Below are positions 1 to 5,933 of a DNA stretch of 8,323 bases, one piece after another (the first letter of the stretch is position 1; every line of letters starts with the position of its first letter). Both the position numbers and the translations under genes were made by a program. The notes beneath the pieces are model-generated. The model saw only the letters and a program-made list of their open reading frames with translations, was not told the DNA's origin and ran no database searches. The DNA lies in the NCBI GenBank assembly GCA_016840695.1, contig JAEORV010000052.1, positions 1-8,323 of the forward strand. Direction: 5' to 3'. Origin of the DNA: Promethearchaeota archaeon (GTDB lineage: Archaea; Asgardarchaeota; Lokiarchaeia; Sigyniarchaeales; SOKP01).

Positions 1-3
1 TAG

Positions 4-13
4 AAAAAAAAAA
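4..13 (-). terminator. Oligo(T) tract downstream of cheD
   Basis: Ten consecutive A on the plus strand give a T10 run on the minus strand, about 90 bases beyond the cheD stop codon. Archaeal transcription commonly ends at U-rich tracts without a hairpin, so this is a reasonable termination site. No other such run lies between it and the cheD stop. Confidence 0.4.
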
Positions 14-100
14 CGATTTCCTAATAGAGATTCGAATTCTGGTATTATACAGGGTAATTATAATTGAAATATTCAAGATTTGGCCTATTACTTACAAAAA

Positions 101-1036
101 TCAAATTTTGATATTTTTATTTAAATTTAGTAATGAAACAAGATTGTTTTTCACATCATAAATAATAGTGCTTCCTTTAGTTCCCCCCAAAAGGTCTTTT
201 TCAATTTTTATATCCAATGATTTTAATACTCTTTTAACGCATTCGGTATTTCTTTTTCCCATATCACTGTAGGCGTTTTTAAATTTTGTTGTTCCTCCAA
301 ATATATATGCTTTAACATGTTCCTTTTTTGCACCATGTTTTAAGATTTGGTTTAATAAATCTGGGACGGCAGTATCAGCATGTTTCTGAGGAAAATTTTC
401 CTCTACATACCCAACTGATGATTTTGGAAGGTAAATGTGCGACATAGCGTGTATTTTCTTGACTTTATCGCATAGAATTAGTGCAATGCAAGAACCAAGT
501 CCATATATCTTGATTTTTAGATCAGTCATACTTGGATTATTTAAATCTATTATTGCGTAATGAGCTATTGGTAAAACTAGCTCATTTAATTTATTTGGTT
601 TGGTGATTCTATCGAGTCTCTTATTTTTATGACCATTCTCTAATAAGATTTGTTTCCGTTTTGCTCCTTTTTGATATACTTTATATCTTTCCTTTAATTT
701 CCTTCCTGATAAAACATGTAATATATATAACATCTGATCTTCTTTTGTAAGAGTGGGTAAATTATCTTTATTAACTAAGAGTCGTCCTTTTAGGATCATT
801 TTTTCCTCTTTAGTGAGATTTCTGATCCGCTCTTGTTCTATTAAGAGTCTTCCCTTTAGTACAATTTTTTCCCGTTTAGAGAGATTATTAATTCTATTTT
901 GCTGCAATAAGAGTTTCCCTCTAAGATTCAAATCTTTAACTTCATGAAAGTCTCTCTCTTCTTTTTTTTTTAATAGAAAAATAGCTTGTTGTATCATCTC
1001 CTCATCCATGAGGGGAAATTTATCGTTCTGCTTCAT
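101..1036 (-). CDS. cheD: CheD-type receptor glutamine deamidase with N-terminal 22-residue repeats
   Basis: 311 residues in two parts. Residues ~155-303 are a CheD domain: GLGSC at 179-183, HAMSH at 196-200, HADTA at 219-223, FGG at 246-248, MGKRN at 259-263 and a late GG at 284-285. In bacteria and archaea CheD deamidates glutamines of chemoreceptors and partners with CheC. By alignment from memory with Thermotoga CheD, Cys183 and His200 match the catalytic Cys27 and His44. The position of Thr21, third member of the proposed triad, is Ile177 here. Typical CheD is about 150-165 residues; the extra N-terminus is charged, probably helical, and holds three tandem repeats (residues 38-103). No chemotaxis gene lies nearby, so this is an orphan CheD and its receptor partner is unknown. 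The ATG at 1036 has only a weak AGGATG purine motif 12 bases upstream. The family call is firm; activity is less certain. Confidence 0.87.
   Translation of the reverse strand: MKQNDKFPLMDEEMIQQAIFLLKKKEERDFHEVKDLNLRGKLLLQQNRINNLSKREKIVLKGRLLIEQERIRNLTKEEKMILKGRLLVNKDNLPTLTKEDQMLYILHVLSGRKLKERYKVYQKGAKRKQILLENGHKNKRLDRITKPNKLNELVLPIAHYAIIDLNNPSMTDLKIKIYGLGSCIALILCDKVKKIHAMSHIYLPKSSVGYVEENFPQKHADTAVPDLLNQILKHGAKKEHVKAYIFGGTTKFKNAYSDMGKRNTECVKRVLKSLDIKIEKDLLGGTKGSTIIYDVKNNLVSLLNLNKNIKI
728..925 (-). repeat. Three tandem 66-bp (22-residue) coding repeats in cheD
   Basis: Three head-to-tail units lie at 860-925, 794-859 and 728-793 (in reading order), encoding residues 38-59, 60-81 and 82-103. 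Each begins L-(R/K)-G-(K/R)-L-L and contains L-(S/T)-K-(R/E)-E-(K/D) about 14 residues later. The third is the most diverged in its second half, and a fainter fourth copy may follow from residue 104. The spacing of leucines and charged residues suggests a helical repeat. The DNA copies also resemble one another, so they probably arose by internal duplication. Function is unknown; a protein-binding or oligomerisation arm for the CheD domain is an inference. Confidence 0.85.
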
Positions 1037-1108
1037 TTATTAAAAAGACATCCTAAGGATTTCTTATCTAATTTTTATCATCAATTTAATTTCTTATGAA
1101 AGAATCGC

Positions 1109-1117
1109 TATTTAAAT
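1109..1117 (-). promoter_or_regulatory. Candidate TATA box for cheD
   Basis: Read on the minus strand this is ATTTAAATA preceded by a purine-rich GAAAG-like stretch that could serve as a BRE. It lies about 75 bases before the cheD ATG, predicting a leader of roughly 45-50 bases. The spacer is A+T-rich, so a chance match is possible. Confidence 0.35.
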
Positions 1118-1204
1118 CTTTCAATAATAAAATAAAATGCTCGGTTATTCTACAATAATGTAATATTGAATAAACAAGAAATTATTATATTGATGGAATT
1201 TAAT

Positions 1205-1221
1205 TAAAAGTAATACTTTTA
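1205..1221. promoter_or_regulatory. 17-bp perfect inverted repeat upstream of the first oxidoreductase; operator candidate
   Basis: Arms TAAAAGTA and TACTTTTA flank a single central A. The dyad ends 15 bases before the ATG at 1237 and directly follows a TATA-like TTTAATTA at 1199-1206. It therefore covers the likely transcription start region, where a repressor would block polymerase. Eight-base A+T-rich arms can occur by chance in such DNA, so position is the main argument. Confidence 0.35.
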
Positions 1222-1236
1222 GATATTTGAAGAAAA

Positions 1237-2502
1237 ATGTTGAAAGTTGGATTGATAGGATGTGGCGTAATTTTTAATTTGAACATCCAAGGTTACTTGT
1301 TTTCTCCAGACGTGGAAGTAGTTGCTGTTGCTGACACGAACATAAAGAACGCCGGAGAAAAACTGGATAGGTGGGGGTTGAGAACTACAAAAATCTATAC
1401 TGACTATAAAGAAATGATTGATAAGGAGGATCTTGACATTGTAGATATACTTACACCTCACCATCTGCACGCACCAATGGCTGAATATGCTGCGAAGGCT
1501 GGTGTACATGGGATCTCAGTCCAGAAGCCAATGGCTCACACAATTACGGATTGTGAAAGAATAATTCAAGTTTGTAAAGAAGAGAAGGTCGTTCTCAAAT
1601 CATTTGAAAATTTTCGATTTTATCCTCCATATTTGAAAGCAAAGGAATTATTGGACCAAGGAATTATAGGAACACCTCTTAATTTTAGGATCAATACGAT
1701 TGGAACGGGTGGTCCACGGATGCCTTACTCTCTTTTAAAATCTTATCTGTGGAGAGTTCAAGTAGATAAATGCGGCGGTGGACCGTTAGTCTACGACGAC
1801 GGCATTCATAAATTTTCGCTCGCACTTTGGTTAATGGACGAGGAGCGAGTTGATAAATTGTATTCGTGGATCGATTATTTTTCGGCAACGGTAGATTTTC
1901 CTGCTAACATTATCTGGAAATATCCGAGCAAGGGGACAAACGATCCACCTAGATATGGTAGCATGGAGTTCTGTCAAGGACCAAATATTTACTATCCGTC
2001 CAATTTTTACGCGTGTGACGAATTCATTGAGATTTCTGGCACTAAAGGAATAATGTGGTTGAACCAATGCACATCAGGAGGAAATTTCGTTTCTAAAACT
2101 CCCCAATATCCCCCTATTGTAGTATTTTCTGATGGTGAAGTTAAAACTTATGGGGAGGATTTACCACGAGATTGGAGGTACTCTTTCATAGGAGCTACTC
2201 AAAATTTCATAAAAGTAATGAAAGATGGAGGTACCCCGATATACACTGGGGAACAAGGAAGAGACTTGTGTATCTTCGCAAAAATGCCTTACATTTCTTC
2301 TCAACAACAAAGAGAAGTATCATGGGAAGAAATTACACCTGAAAATGAGCAAAATAAGTCTTGCGTTGTAGAAGAGTTTTTCTCTAAGAGGAAAGTGCTT
2401 GGTAAGGGAATTGGATATTTAAGGCGCGTGGGCAAGGATCTAAAAAAGGGTATTAAGCAAGGTTTAGAGCACGAAAAGCTCAAATACGAGTATGACTTGT
2501 AA
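1237..2502 (+). CDS. Gfo/Idh/MocA-family NAD(P)-dependent oxidoreductase with basic C-terminal tail
   Basis: 421 residues. An N-terminal Rossmann fold (1 to ~125) opens with the dinucleotide motif GLIGCG at 5-10, followed by PHHLHA at 74-79 and VQKPM at 95-99. Lys97 corresponds to the catalytic Lys of the family's EKP motif; the usual Glu is Gln96. The C-terminal alpha/beta domain carries DDGIH at 187-191, matching the family's DxGxH active-site segment. Family members oxidise or reduce hydroxyls on sugars, cyclitols and related compounds (glucose-fructose oxidoreductase, inositol dehydrogenase); the substrate here cannot be read from sequence. It is a paralogue of the gene at 2505-3620, which it faces tail to tail. 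Aligned with that paralogue, about 50 extra C-terminal residues (~370-421) are present, rich in Lys and Arg. The start gives the canonical MLKVGLIG opening, with no Shine-Dalgarno site. Confidence 0.9.
   Translation: MLKVGLIGCGVIFNLNIQGYLFSPDVEVVAVADTNIKNAGEKLDRWGLRTTKIYTDYKEMIDKEDLDIVDILTPHHLHAPMAEYAAKAGVHGISVQKPMAHTITDCERIIQVCKEEKVVLKSFENFRFYPPYLKAKELLDQGIIGTPLNFRINTIGTGGPRMPYSLLKSYLWRVQVDKCGGGPLVYDDGIHKFSLALWLMDEERVDKLYSWIDYFSATVDFPANIIWKYPSKGTNDPPRYGSMEFCQGPNIYYPSNFYACDEFIEISGTKGIMWLNQCTSGGNFVSKTPQYPPIVVFSDGEVKTYGEDLPRDWRYSFIGATQNFIKVMKDGGTPIYTGEQGRDLCIFAKMPYISSQQQREVSWEEITPENEQNKSCVVEEFFSKRKVLGKGIGYLRRVGKDLKKGIKQGLEHEKLKYEYDL
2442..2447 (-). terminator. Weak oligo(T) candidate terminator for the minus-strand oxidoreductase
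   Basis: A6 on the plus strand gives T6 on the minus strand, about 58 bases beyond the stop codon at 2505. It sits inside the coding sequence of the opposing gene, in its Lys-rich tail. With only two bases between the genes, any terminator must overlap the neighbour's coding region. The tract is short, so this is tentative. Confidence 0.2.
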
Positions 2503-2504
2503 TC

Positions 2505-3620
2505 TTAATTCATATCCTTTAAGTATATATCCTTTCTTAATTTAGCTGATTGAATCGCCGCTAAATTGAATTTTAAAATCTCTTTTGCTTGTTTCCCTGA
2601 CAATATGGGTTCTTTATTGTTCTTCACAACATCAATAAAATATTTTGTTGCGTTAATAAAACTATTCTTCCAATCCATCTCAAAATCACTGTACGTCTCC
2701 ACCTTACCGTCTCGAATAATCACGATTGGAGCAAAGATAGGTGATTCAGACATTTTATTTCCAATTGAGGTTGCCTGATTTATCTTCATTAATCCACGGC
2801 TGGCTATAATTTCAATAAACTCGTCAGAAGGATAATACTTTGACGGAATCTCAAGCTCGGGCATCAGGGCAAATTCCATGTTTCCATACTGAGGAATTAC
2901 ATGATAATTTTTTTTATTCTCTTTATATTTCCACATGACAAAAGCGGGAGCGTCAATTCCTTGGTAGTTATCTGTCCAGGCAAACACTTTCTCAATTTCC
3001 TCTCCAAAAAACCACCTTCCTAAAACAAAACCGTGCCAACCATAATCGAATAAAACAGGTGACCCTTTCTCAGAATTACCACCTATTTGTTCAGGAATTT
3101 CGCGCCATTTATTCGCGCTTTCCGGAATGTCCCATCCGCCTTTCGCGCCCATTGCAACTTTAATTCTTATAGATGATGGGTCGCCTATGTAATCTTGGTC
3201 GATTAATTCTTTCGCTTTCATGATATGAGGAGCAAAGACAAAGTTCTCATATATTGAAAGTATTGATCCAGAATCATTACAAGCTTTAATCATTGCATCT
3301 GCCTCATCTAACGAGAGTGTCATCGGTTTTTGAACCGTTATCCCTTTTATTCCCTTGCTTGCTGCATAAATTACAGCTTCAGCGTGGAGATGATGTGGTA
3401 AAAGGATCTCAACAATGTCCAACACTTCACTATCCAACATCTTTTTATAATCAGAATAGACTTTAATATCTTTATTGAGCTTGAATTTTTTGATCTTTTC
3501 TTCTGCTTTTTCGACAGTTCGATTACACAAACACGTGATTTCAACGTCGTTATTGTTTAGATATCCCTGAACGTTCAGGTCAAATATAACTCCAGTTCCT
3601 ATGATGCCCGCTTTTAACAT
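2505..3620 (-). CDS. Gfo/Idh/MocA-family NAD(P)-dependent oxidoreductase, paralogue of 1237-2502
   Basis: 371 residues from the ATG at 3620. Rossmann motif GIIGTG is at 5-10, PHHLHA at 75-80, VQKPM at 96-100 with catalytic-type Lys98, and DYGWH at 192-196 with Asp192 and His196 in the DxGxH site. The family oxidises or reduces sugars, cyclitols and related polyols with NAD(P). It ends near the family's usual length and lacks the basic tail of its paralogue. A TTG at 3638 would add six residues. I prefer the ATG because the protein then opens MLKAGIIG, exactly like the paralogue, and because the TATA box at 3652-3659 predicts transcription starting near 3630, downstream of the TTG. The gene is divergent from the dehydratase across 65 bases. 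The shared GVIF, ENF, KAKEL and DEFIEI segments show that the two oxidoreductases arose by duplication. Confidence 0.9.
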   Translation of the reverse strand: MLKAGIIGTGVIFDLNVQGYLNNNDVEITCLCNRTVEKAEEKIKKFKLNKDIKVYSDYKKMLDSEVLDIVEILLPHHLHAEAVIYAASKGIKGITVQKPMTLSLDEADAMIKACNDSGSILSIYENFVFAPHIMKAKELIDQDYIGDPSSIRIKVAMGAKGGWDIPESANKWREIPEQIGGNSEKGSPVLFDYGWHGFVLGRWFFGEEIEKVFAWTDNYQGIDAPAFVMWKYKENKKNYHVIPQYGNMEFALMPELEIPSKYYPSDEFIEIIASRGLMKINQATSIGNKMSESPIFAPIVIIRDGKVETYSDFEMDWKNSFINATKYFIDVVKNNKEPILSGKQAKEILKFNLAAIQSAKLRKDIYLKDMN

Positions 3621-3636
3621 GAAATTTTCAGCATTC

Positions 3637-3650
3637 AATTAATTAATTAA
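3637..3650. repeat. Short AATT tandem repeat in the divergent promoter
   Basis: Three AATT units plus AA lie beside the shared TATA box, on the minus-strand gene's side. For the plus-strand gene this occupies the BRE and upstream region; for the minus-strand gene it lies between TATA box and transcription start. It may help DNA melting, or may only reflect base composition. Confidence 0.35.
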
Positions 3651-3651
3651 A

Positions 3652-3660
3652 TTTATATAA
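3652..3660. promoter_or_regulatory. Symmetrical TATA box shared by divergent oxidoreductase and dehydratase genes
   Basis: The sequence TTTATATAA reads as a good archaeal TATA box on both strands. Its centre is 30 bases before the dehydratase ATG (3686) and about 36 bases before the minus-strand ATG (3620). Starting transcription 25-28 bases from the box would give leaders of a few bases on both sides, typical of leaderless archaeal mRNAs. No other comparably good box lies in the 65-base spacer. Confidence 0.5.
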
Positions 3661-3685
3661 TTTCTAGCTGTAAAAATACTTAACC

Positions 3686-5353
3686 ATGTCATCAGAAAAA
3701 GAGAATTTGGATCCTAGAAAAGCCTATGAAAGAGCTTTATACCTCGGATGTGGGTATACCTACGACGACTTGAAAAAACAACGAATCGCAATAGTAAACT
3801 CTTGGAACGAGATAAATCCAGGGCACATCCATTTGAGAAATTTAAGCGTTTTTGTGAAAGAGGGGGTAATAGATGCAGGTGGAACTCCAATGGAATTCAA
3901 TACGATTGCTCCTTGTGATGGTATTGCTAACTCTGGAAACTTTTCTAAATATGTCCTACCATCAAGAGAAGTAATTGCTGCTTCTATCGAATGCATGATA
4001 AAAGCATATAATTTTGACGGGATGGTCATGCTATGCTCGTGTGATAAAATCATCCCTGGCATGTTAATAGCTGCTGCAAGATGTAATATCCCTACAATTT
4101 TTCTTACTGGAGGAATTATGGATGCCAAAACTTTCAAGGCTGGATCTCTAAAAGGAAAAACCTTCGTGACATCTGACATTAAAGAAGCTATTGGCCAATT
4201 CAAGGACGGTAAAATCACGGAAGAAGAGTTCCATCTCATCGAATCTCAAACGTGCTGTAGTCCTGGCGCGTGTAATATGATGGGGACTGCAAATACAATG
4301 GCTTGTATCGTTGAGGCTATGGGTCTTTCCCTCCCCGATTGTGCCACAATGAGCGCAATTAGTGAGGATAGAGACTATTTATGTAAAGAAACTGGAAAAT
4401 ACGTCATGGAATTGGTTGAAAATGGAGTAAAAGCTTTAGATATCATTACTCACGCGTCTATTGAAAACTCTATTAAAGTCGCATTGGCATTTGGAGGTTC
4501 TTCAAATATGATCTTGCATATGTGTGCTTTATCGCACGAGATTGGGGGAAACTTAAACCATTTCGATTTTGACTCTTTAAGCAAGCAAGTCCCATTGTTG
4601 GCAAAATTTAAACCCGCCTCTGAATACAACCTTTCTGACTTTCACGATGCTGGGGGTGTAAAGGTTCTTATGAAGAAGTTGTCTAATGTTTTAGATTTAT
4701 CCACTAACACAGTGCTGGGAATATCTTTAGAGGATTATTTAAACCTGATAAAGATTGATGATTTTCAAGTAATTAGATCGTTTGAGGATCCATTAGAAAA
4801 AGAAGGAGGGATTGCCGTTTTGAAAGGAAACTTAGCTCCTGAGGGGGCTATAGTTAAACAAAGTGCAATTAATGCCGAAATGAGATATCATAAGGGTCCT
4901 GCTAAAGTATTTGAATGTGAAGAAGAAGTCAAGGATGCCCTAATGACAAATCGAGTCAAGGAAGGAGACGTTTTGATCATTCGATACGAAGGTCCAAAAG
5001 GTTCTCCAGGAATGAGGGAGTTATCAATACCGGCAGCAATATTAGTTGGAATGGGTTTAGGAGATTCAGTGGCTATGATTACAGATGGCAGGTATTCTGG
5101 AGCAACCAGAGGCCCGTGCATTGGTCACGTGTGTCCTGAAGCCATCGAGGGAGGGCCTATAGCAATTGTTCGAGAGGGAGATATTGTAGAAATCGATGTG
5201 GATAATCGCAAGTTGAATCTATTATTATCAGACGAGGAAATAAAAAAGCGCTTGAGCTCATGGAAACCATCAGAACCAAAAATTAAGTCTGGATATTTAG
5301 ATAGTTATAGAAAAAATGTTGTCTCTGCGAAATTTGGGGCATATATTCAATAA
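3686..5353 (+). CDS. IlvD/Edd-family Fe-S dehydratase (dihydroxy-acid or sugar-acid dehydratase)
   Basis: 555 residues, the normal family length. Members remove water from 2,3-dihydroxy acids or aldonates to give 2-keto acids, using an Fe-S cluster and Mg2+. Cluster-ligand candidates are Cys77 (PCDGIA), Cys119 (SCDKIIPG) and Cys196 ([12 protein letters not shown]). Asp120 and Lys121 match the Mg-binding Asp and carbamylated Lys of the family. The C-terminal half keeps GNLAPEGA (381-388), [12 protein letters not shown] (434-445) and [10 protein letters not shown] (467-476), whose Ser471 corresponds to the proposed catalytic serine. Unusual points: the segment after CDGIA is [14 protein letters not shown] rather than the GHxGMxYSLxSRE of classical IlvD, an extra Cys191 adjoins Cys190 before the third ligand, and HVCPEA has Cys483 where Ser or Thr is usual. 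The IlvD role in branched-chain amino-acid synthesis is possible, but the neighbours favour a sugar-acid substrate. The ATG lies about 30 bases from a TATA box, so the mRNA is probably leaderless. Confidence 0.92.
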   Translation: MSSEKENLDPRKAYERALYLGCGYTYDDLKKQRIAIVNSWNEINPGHIHLRNLSVFVKEGVIDAGGTPMEFNTIAPCDGIANSGNFSKYVLPSREVIAASIECMIKAYNFDGMVMLCSCDKIIPGMLIAAARCNIPTIFLTGGIMDAKTFKAGSLKGKTFVTSDIKEAIGQFKDGKITEEEFHLIESQTCCSPGACNMMGTANTMACIVEAMGLSLPDCATMSAISEDRDYLCKETGKYVMELVENGVKALDIITHASIENSIKVALAFGGSSNMILHMCALSHEIGGNLNHFDFDSLSKQVPLLAKFKPASEYNLSDFHDAGGVKVLMKKLSNVLDLSTNTVLGISLEDYLNLIKIDDFQVIRSFEDPLEKEGGIAVLKGNLAPEGAIVKQSAINAEMRYHKGPAKVFECEEEVKDALMTNRVKEGDVLIIRYEGPKGSPGMRELSIPAAILVGMGLGDSVAMITDGRYSGATRGPCIGHVCPEAIEGGPIAIVREGDIVEIDVDNRKLNLLLSDEEIKKRLSSWKPSEPKIKSGYLDSYRKNVVSAKFGAYIQ

Positions 5354-5366
5354 TTTATGAATATAT
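5341..5366 (+). repeat. A+T-rich stem-loop spanning the dehydratase stop codon
   Basis: Perfect 9-base arms ATATATTCA (5341-5349) and TGAATATAT (5358-5366) enclose an 8-base loop containing the TAA stop. All but one pair per arm are A-U, so the hairpin would be weak, and no U-tract follows at once. It could mark or protect the mRNA 3' end, or be chance in A+T-rich DNA. Confidence 0.3.
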
Positions 5367-5430
5367 CGGAATAATAAAGAGAAAGTCATTTTAAATTATA
5401 AAAAAAATGTATTTAATTCATTTAAAACGA

Positions 5431-5450
5431 TTTATAAGTAGACTTATAAA
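5431..5450. promoter_or_regulatory. TATA box inside a 20-bp perfect inverted repeat upstream of the CGGC-domain gene
   Basis: Arms TTTATAAGT (5431-5439) and ACTTATAAA (5442-5450) flank AG. The left arm is a strong archaeal TATA box for the plus-strand gene: starting about 26 bases on puts transcription near 5460 and gives a leader of ~15 bases before the TTG at 5477. A regulator binding the dyad would compete directly with TBP. The core AAGT..ACTT is also seen in the dyad at 1205-1221, with 2 rather than 3 central bases. Confidence 0.45.
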
Positions 5451-5476
5451 ATTGTAGACATGATAAGTTTAGTGAT

Positions 5477-5923
5477 TTGAAATTGACTGGAATAGCAAAA
5501 AGTAAAAAGGTAGCAATAGTTAGGTGTGAAAGAACAGAGGAATCGTGTCCAGGCACCTCTTGCTTAACTTCATTTTCAGAACGGAAACATACATTTAAGG
5601 ATTACGATGAAAATGCTCAATTAGTTGGATTTTTTTCCTGCGGAGCGTGCCCTGGAAGGAGGATTTTTAGATTAATAAGAAATCTCAAAGAAGAAACGGG
5701 AATAGATGTGATTCATGTTGCGTCGTGTATCTTGAAAGAAACTCCATTCCCCAAATGTCTTCATAAGAAAGACATTATAAAATCCATTCAAAATATGGGT
5801 GTGGAGGTCGTGTTAGGTTCCGATGCAAAATGGGAAAAAGAAATCGAGTTAAAAAAGAAGGAAGGGAAACTCGAGGATTACGAATCTATCGATGAGTTAT
5901 TAGATGGAGCAGGTCATTGGTAA
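5477..5923 (+). CDS. CGGC-domain (CGAC variant) cysteine-rich putative metal-binding protein
   Basis: 148 residues. It matches the small CGGC domain family, described as putative metal-binding with no established reaction. The typical pattern is present: VAIVRC (12-17), CPGTSCL (24-30), LVGFFSCGACPGR (49-61) and VIHVASC (78-84). The signature CGGC tetrad reads CGAC (Cys55, Cys58). Seven cysteines are present: 17, 24, 29, 55, 58, 84 and 94. Residues after ~115 form a charged tail rather than the usual GTH-like ending. The start is TTG at 5477: the frame is open upstream to a stop at 5447 but has no ATG, and the frame-shifted ATG at 5460 stops after six codons. It sits 123 bases after the dehydratase with its own promoter and converges on the ThDP enzyme. 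A role in Fe-S or metal supply to the dehydratase is speculation. Confidence 0.8.
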   Translation: MKLTGIAKSKKVAIVRCERTEESCPGTSCLTSFSERKHTFKDYDENAQLVGFFSCGACPGRRIFRLIRNLKEETGIDVIHVASCILKETPFPKCLHKKDIIKSIQNMGVEVVLGSDAKWEKEIELKKKEGKLEDYESIDELLDGAGHW

Positions 5924-5933
5924 AATGCTGGTG

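Noticed and set aside
728..925. Possible CRISPR or DNA satellite array
   Set aside because: The 66-bp units are contiguous without unique spacers, lie in frame inside cheD and diverge as protein repeats do.
753..947. 64-codon plus-strand open frame
   Set aside because: It is the complement of the cheD repeat region, and its apparent repetitiveness comes from the real repeats on the other strand.
1219..1509. 96-codon minus-strand frame opposite the start of the first oxidoreductase
   Set aside because: It overlaps a well-supported Rossmann-domain coding region and has no family features.
3618..3638. TTG start at 3638 giving six extra N-terminal residues for the minus-strand oxidoreductase
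   Set aside because: The ATG at 3620 reproduces the paralogue's MLK-x-G start and lies just downstream of the predicted transcription start; the TTG would lie upstream of it.
3760..4239. 159-codon minus-strand open frame
   Set aside because: It lies wholly inside the dehydratase gene, whose motifs confirm the plus strand; no recognisable domain or promoter supports the antisense frame.
5460..5480. Six-codon ATG frame overlapping the CGGC gene start, as a leader peptide
   Set aside because: It has no notable composition, and one random short frame is expected; I see no attenuator structure.
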